Assembly (NCBI GenBank): GCA_013375455.1
Contig: JABXJT010000023.1
Coordinates: 3,512-67,511, forward strand
Direction: 5' to 3'
Length of the DNA stretch: 64,000 bases
DNA from: Candidatus Helarchaeota archaeon
GTDB lineage: Archaea; Asgardarchaeota; Lokiarchaeia; Helarchaeales; HEL-GB-A
The translations under genes were made by a program, and so were the position numbers. Positions within the stretch are counted from its first letter, which is position 1. Every line of letters begins with the position of its first letter. Positions 61,135 through 64,000 of the stretch are shown here, piece after piece. The notes beneath the pieces were generated by a model. It worked only from the letters and a program-made list of their open reading frames with translations, was not told where the DNA came from and searched no databases.

Positions 61135-61995
61135 TTAAATCCCTAATATTCCTGTAAAAGCCTCAATGAGCGTCTTAAATGCAAATGCGGTAGAGACACG
61201 ATCATCTCCATTGAAATTGGATAGGCTTATTATTGTTTTACCCTTAAATGGCACGCAAATAGTAGAAACATCTGTAGCACTTTTCCCATAATGTGTTATT
61301 GTTGTTCTTCCTTTCATAACAGAGGCTTTTGCCTCACCATAGTGTGCTATTTTGTTCATGTACTTCATCAATATCTTGTCAGAGTTTAATGTATCTATGA
61401 GAGAATCACCTGTTGGTTGTTCAGATTCAATTAATTGATAGGCTGAGCGCATCGCATCTAATGCAGCCTGTCCTTCGCGAACGACCTCAAATATGTTAAA
61501 TAAGTTACCCTTTTGAGTTAGTGCGAGCTCAAGCAGGTTGACATCTGCCCCCCCAAAAAATTCTTGGAGCCCAGGAATTGGATTGGGATACGGTGCAAAT
61601 GCTTTCTTTGCACGCCATGATTTGATATCTTTAGCAGCACGCCCGTAAATTATTGATTTTGGAATTTGAAAATCTAAAATTCCAATCAATTCATGAATGT
61701 GGCCCTCAATTTCTCCCACGGGTTTCAGATCAGATATGTAAATCAATTGTTCTACAGGGGGATCCATTTTAATTTGGATTAAAGCTCCAAATGCAGCACG
61801 CCATTCAGTATATTTGATCTTTTCTTTGGATTCACCTGAAGTTTTCAACTCCTCGATATAGTTAGTGACGTTCAATCCATAGACTTCGACCTCTGGAGGG
61901 TTTTTTAATCTAAAAGCTTTTTTGAATGCTTTAGGAAGTTTTTTTGCCGCGGCCTTAATGAAGTAGGTTTTGATATAATCTTTCTCATATTCCAT
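61135..61995 (-). CDS. Protein of unknown function, fully hydrophilic
   Basis: A 286-residue protein with no motif I recognise. The segments AFKKAFRLKNPPEVEVYGLNVT, EGHIHELIGILDFQIPKS and the glycine-containing end ISLSNFNGDDRVSTAFAFKTLIEAFTGILGI suggest an alpha/beta fold. There is no signal peptide or membrane helix. It starts at ATG with a strong site (aaaggagattgg) 11 bases upstream. The insertion sequence begins only 67 bp upstream of the start, so its promoter may have been replaced. Confidence 0.6.
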   Translation of the reverse strand: MEYEKDYIKTYFIKAAAKKLPKAFKKAFRLKNPPEVEVYGLNVTNYIEELKTSGESKEKIKYTEWRAAFGALIQIKMDPPVEQLIYISDLKPVGEIEGHIHELIGILDFQIPKSIIYGRAAKDIKSWRAKKAFAPYPNPIPGLQEFFGGADVNLLELALTQKGNLFNIFEVVREGQAALDAMRSAYQLIESEQPTGDSLIDTLNSDKILMKYMNKIAHYGEAKASVMKGRTTITHYGKSATDVSTICVPFKGKTIISLSNFNGDDRVSTAFAFKTLIEAFTGILGI

Positions 61996-62062
61996 TAATA
62001 CCCAATCTCCTTTCTTAATTACAGTTTGAAATTAAAAATACCTTGATTATTATTTAAAAATT

Positions 62063-62078
62063 ATGCTGAGTAGAAATT
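62063..62078 (+). repeat. Left terminal inverted repeat of the insertion sequence
   Basis: A 16-base end identical in reverse complement to 63413-63428, preceded by the 7-bp flank aaaaatt at 62056-62062. It lies 73 bp past the transposase stop. Confidence 0.85.
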
Positions 62079-62151
62079 CTCTCTTTACAGACAAAAATTG
62101 AGAACCGCCCGACATTAATCTTTTGGTCTGCCCCCTCTTTTATGTCGGCTT

Positions 62152-63261
62152 TTAGTTTTGGAAGTACCTAATGCACCGGGCCAAGTCCGACCTGTCCATT
62201 CGAGCTGCTGCAAGGGCAACTGTCAGCATCGCAATACATTTTAATTGGACGTATTTGGTGACGTTCTCAAGCCCCCAAACTTTGACTCGTTCCAATTCTA
62301 AGGTCTCTTTCATTCGCGAAAAGACCTGTTCTGAAATGATTCTCCGCCATTTTACTCGTTTCCATGGCTTCTTATCTAACAATACAATGCAACACTTTCG
62401 ATACTCCTTCTCCCGCTTTTTAAGAGGAATAAACTTGTTTAACACCGTCTGCTTCATCAATTGTATATATTTTTTTGTTACCTTTCGGGAATATTTCTTC
62501 GTTCCCCGACGTTTATTTACTGCAATGAGCCCAATGCTCCCGAGCTCTTCCCGCACGCGCCGATGATTTGGCCCACTATCATATCCCTTGTCGGCGAGAA
62601 AGTATTTCGGCGAAAAGCCCCAGGTTTTCAGCGGGGCAATAAATGGCTCTACCATGATCTGGTCAGAGACATTGGCTGGGGTGACAATCGGATATACCGG
62701 CAAGTTCGTTTCGGCATCGACGATAGTTTGGGCTTTATACCCGTAGTAATACCCGTCTTTACATTTGGCAAACCCCCACGCCGCATCTGGGTCTTTCGGG
62801 CGGGGACACTTTTTCGTCGGCGGGCGATTATGGGCTTCGATCGGAGTGGAATCCTGGGCGAGAATATCACCCCGTATAAGATCATAGAGCCGTAATTCCT
62901 CTAAAAGGACTCGTATCACCTCGTAGAGTAACCCTACCTCAAGTTTGCCAAAGAATTGCTGGACTATAGAATCGCTCGGGGTGTCATTTATGCCAAAGCC
63001 AAGGCTCAGCTTTAATTCTATATCTTTTTCTAATCTTGATTCCACAGACCTATAGGCCCCTCCGGGCATTAAGGCTTTTAAAACGAGCGCCGCCAATAAT
63101 GCCCCCACTGGATAAGAGGTGCGTCCTACTTTCTTTTTAAGAGAGGGAAAATAGGTACCCAAAAAATTAAAATTTACGTGCGAAAATATATCAATATAGG
63201 AGCCTTCATAGTGGTCGGGATAAAATCCCGCTTCCATGCCCATAGATTTTATTGATGCCAT
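62152..63261 (-). CDS. IS5/IS1182-family DDE transposase
   Basis: A 369-residue transposase with all three catalytic acids in context: ILAQDSTPIEAHNR (first Asp), FLADKGYDSGPNHRR (second Asp) and ISEQVFSRMKETLELER (Glu). The N-terminal helix-turn-helix region with SYPVGALLAALVLKALMPGG and YRSVESRLEKD is typical of IS5/IS1182. No stop or frameshift breaks it. Its GC content is higher than that of the neighbouring genes, which fits recent arrival. It is flanked by terminal repeats, and thus belongs to a complete element. Confidence 0.9.
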   Translation of the reverse strand: MASIKSMGMEAGFYPDHYEGSYIDIFSHVNFNFLGTYFPSLKKKVGRTSYPVGALLAALVLKALMPGGAYRSVESRLEKDIELKLSLGFGINDTPSDSIVQQFFGKLEVGLLYEVIRVLLEELRLYDLIRGDILAQDSTPIEAHNRPPTKKCPRPKDPDAAWGFAKCKDGYYYGYKAQTIVDAETNLPVYPIVTPANVSDQIMVEPFIAPLKTWGFSPKYFLADKGYDSGPNHRRVREELGSIGLIAVNKRRGTKKYSRKVTKKYIQLMKQTVLNKFIPLKKREKEYRKCCIVLLDKKPWKRVKWRRIISEQVFSRMKETLELERVKVWGLENVTKYVQLKCIAMLTVALAAARMDRSDLARCIRYFQN

Positions 63262-63412
63262 AATAAGATCTATGGGGCTCCTCTATTTTAATGTTTCTAC
63301 TAAAAAAGGTTATGAAAAAAACTAATAATTGGATGCAAAGCTCTTGGAGCTTGTAGGTCAGGTTAAATAAATAACAAAAAATATTTATGTCTGGAAAAAG
63401 AAGTTATGTTTT

Positions 63413-63428
63413 AATTTCTACTCAGCAT
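63413..63428 (-). repeat. Right terminal inverted repeat of the insertion sequence
   Basis: The reverse complement of 62063-62078, followed by the second copy of aaaaatt at 63429-63435. About 150 bp separate it from the transposase start, leaving room for the promoter. Confidence 0.85.
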
Positions 63429-63555
63429 AAAAATTAATGATTAATAAAGTCGACATATTATAGAATAGGCTAGCTTTTTGATATTTCACTCCCTTAAAGA
63501 AGACGGTAAATTTTACCAACTCGCGTTCTCGAAGAAAAGAGAACTGATGCGGTGA
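63429..63555. other. Spacer with two short inverted repeats
   Basis: Between the insertion sequence and the winged-helix gene's stop are two small inverted repeats: ggtaaa-t-tttacc at 63505-63517 and gttctc-gagaac arms at 63525-63530 and 63539-63544. They lie downstream of the winged-helix gene on the minus strand and could form a transcript end. The lack of a T-run makes them weak terminator candidates. Confidence 0.3.
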
Positions 63556-63888
63556 TTAATCGTCCCTTAAGTGAAATAGTCGAAATAATTTCTTCAGTGC
63601 TTTACCCTTTGCGCTCTCAAAGAAAAAGCGGTACAACGTCTCCCCTTCCGACTCTATTTCTTGAATGAATCCCGATGTTACTAGCACGTGAAGATAATTT
63701 TTCAGCGTTTCCTTACTAACGTTCGTTCTCTTCTTCAAGTACCCGAATGATTCTGCCTGCCGCAGCTTCGCGGCTTTGCTTCTACTCCTGGTCCTTCTTT
63801 TCGAGGATAAAATGACGAGTATCTTAACGTGTTTCTCATTACCAAAAATTTCTTCAAACGAAAATTTTCTTCTTTTTGTAGCTTCCAT
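63556..63888 (-). CDS. ArsR-like winged-helix regulator
   Basis: A 110-residue DNA-binding protein. It begins with a basic tail, followed by EEIFGNEKHVKILVILSS, a basic SKRRTRSRSKAAKLR insert, then the recognition helix region FGYLKKRTNVSKETLKNYLHVLVTSGFI and the wing IESEGETLYRFFF. The layout matches small archaeal winged-helix regulators. There is no ligand domain. Its target is unknown; it ends 127 bp from the insertion sequence. The 112 bp after it to the window edge shows no gene. Confidence 0.72.
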   Translation of the reverse strand: MEATKRRKFSFEEIFGNEKHVKILVILSSKRRTRSRSKAAKLRQAESFGYLKKRTNVSKETLKNYLHVLVTSGFIQEIESEGETLYRFFFESAKGKALKKLFRLFHLRDD

Positions 63889-64000
63889 TTCCTATCCCCC
63901 CAATCTTAACAGTCATTTTCTCCAAAAAAACATAATCCGCAAAAGTAGTCTTTTAAAGCTTTCCGAGGCGTTCGTGGGTGGCCTTAATGAGTTGACGGAT

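Larger units (their letters stand above)
62063..63428. mobile_element. Complete insertion sequence, IS5/IS1182-like, 1366 bp
   Basis: The ends are perfect 16-bp inverted repeats (62063-62078 and 63413-63428, sequence atgctgagtagaaatt and its complement), with further similarity inward around cagaca-aaat. The element is flanked by a 7-bp direct repeat aaaaatt (62056-62062 and 63429-63435), consistent with target duplication, although in AT-rich DNA this could partly be chance. One transposase gene fills it. A short hairpin, aagctc-ttg-gagctt (63338-63352), lies upstream of the gene. The ends and ORF look intact, so the copy may be active. Confidence 0.88.

Noticed and set aside
1..64000. CRISPR arrays, rRNA and tRNA genes
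   Set aside because: No regularly spaced repeats and no rRNA or tRNA signatures were found on reading the window; very degenerate tRNAs with introns could be missed by eye.

Overview
The window is AT-rich, gene-dense archaeal DNA and most likely comes from an Asgard archaeon (Lokiarchaeia-like; the rank below Asgard is a guess). Archaeal markers are NadM, RtcA, MfnB, an MvhAG/HdrA hydrogenase module and a thiolase/DUF35 pair. Asgard-type markers are a single gelsolin-like domain protein (50251), a Rab-like GTPase with an N-terminal longin-like domain (54304), a degenerate longin-GTPase (21301), a long coiled-coil protein with a Roadblock-like tail (22423), a GIFT/IFT52-like domain protein (24812) and a pair of V4R/TRAPP-like proteins (31009, 31638). 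All assignments are by eye; no database search was possible.

Region 1 (1-18.4 kb) is an accessory surface-glycan locus. It has a UGM-like flavoprotein, DUF354 and capsule-type proteins, a CMP-nonulosonate cytidylyltransferase (NeuA), a NeuC/WecB-like epimerase, a NeuB fused to a second TIM barrel, a GDP-mannose dehydratase-like SDR, a methyltransferase and a B12-radical SAM protein. Together these suggest synthesis and activation of a sialic-acid-like sugar. The locus is heavily rearranged: a second neuA is fused in frame to a headless aminotransferase, an intact copy of that aminotransferase lies 4 kb away, and between them are a transposase remnant, a glycosyltransferase remnant, an inverted radical SAM fragment and a phosphoesterase fragment.

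Region 2 (18.5-33.4 kb) is mostly core genes: SAM hydrolase, NadM, Ogt, RtcA, AcuC-like deacetylase, CooC-like ATPase, a radical SAM protein and MfnB. They are interspersed with the coiled-coil, GIFT, longin and V4R genes, which look like a cytoskeletal or trafficking set.

Region 3 (33.6-46.7 kb) carries small-molecule and sugar catabolism (GH2 glycosidase, enolase-superfamily dehydratase, VOC protein, FAH-family hydrolase, cyclase, sugar isomerase), a zinc-ribbon/winged-helix/longin-like regulator, small membrane proteins and a DHH phosphoesterase. Region 4 (46.8-54.1 kb) has thiolase/DUF35, OGG1-like glycosylase, the gelsolin-like gene, a LeuDC-type isomerase and a FixC/FixX-like pair.

Region 5 (54.2-61.1 kb) has the Rab-like GTPase and, on the minus strand, a longin-like protein followed by HdrA-MvhD fusion, MvhG and MvhA, a hydrogenase module for H2-linked ferredoxin/disulfide electron bifurcation. 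HdrBC is absent here. Region 6 (61.1-64 kb) has an unknown gene, a complete IS with 16-bp inverted repeats and 7-bp direct flanks, and a winged-helix regulator. Many genes use GTG or TTG starts, and three appear to start at AUU/AUA-type codons.
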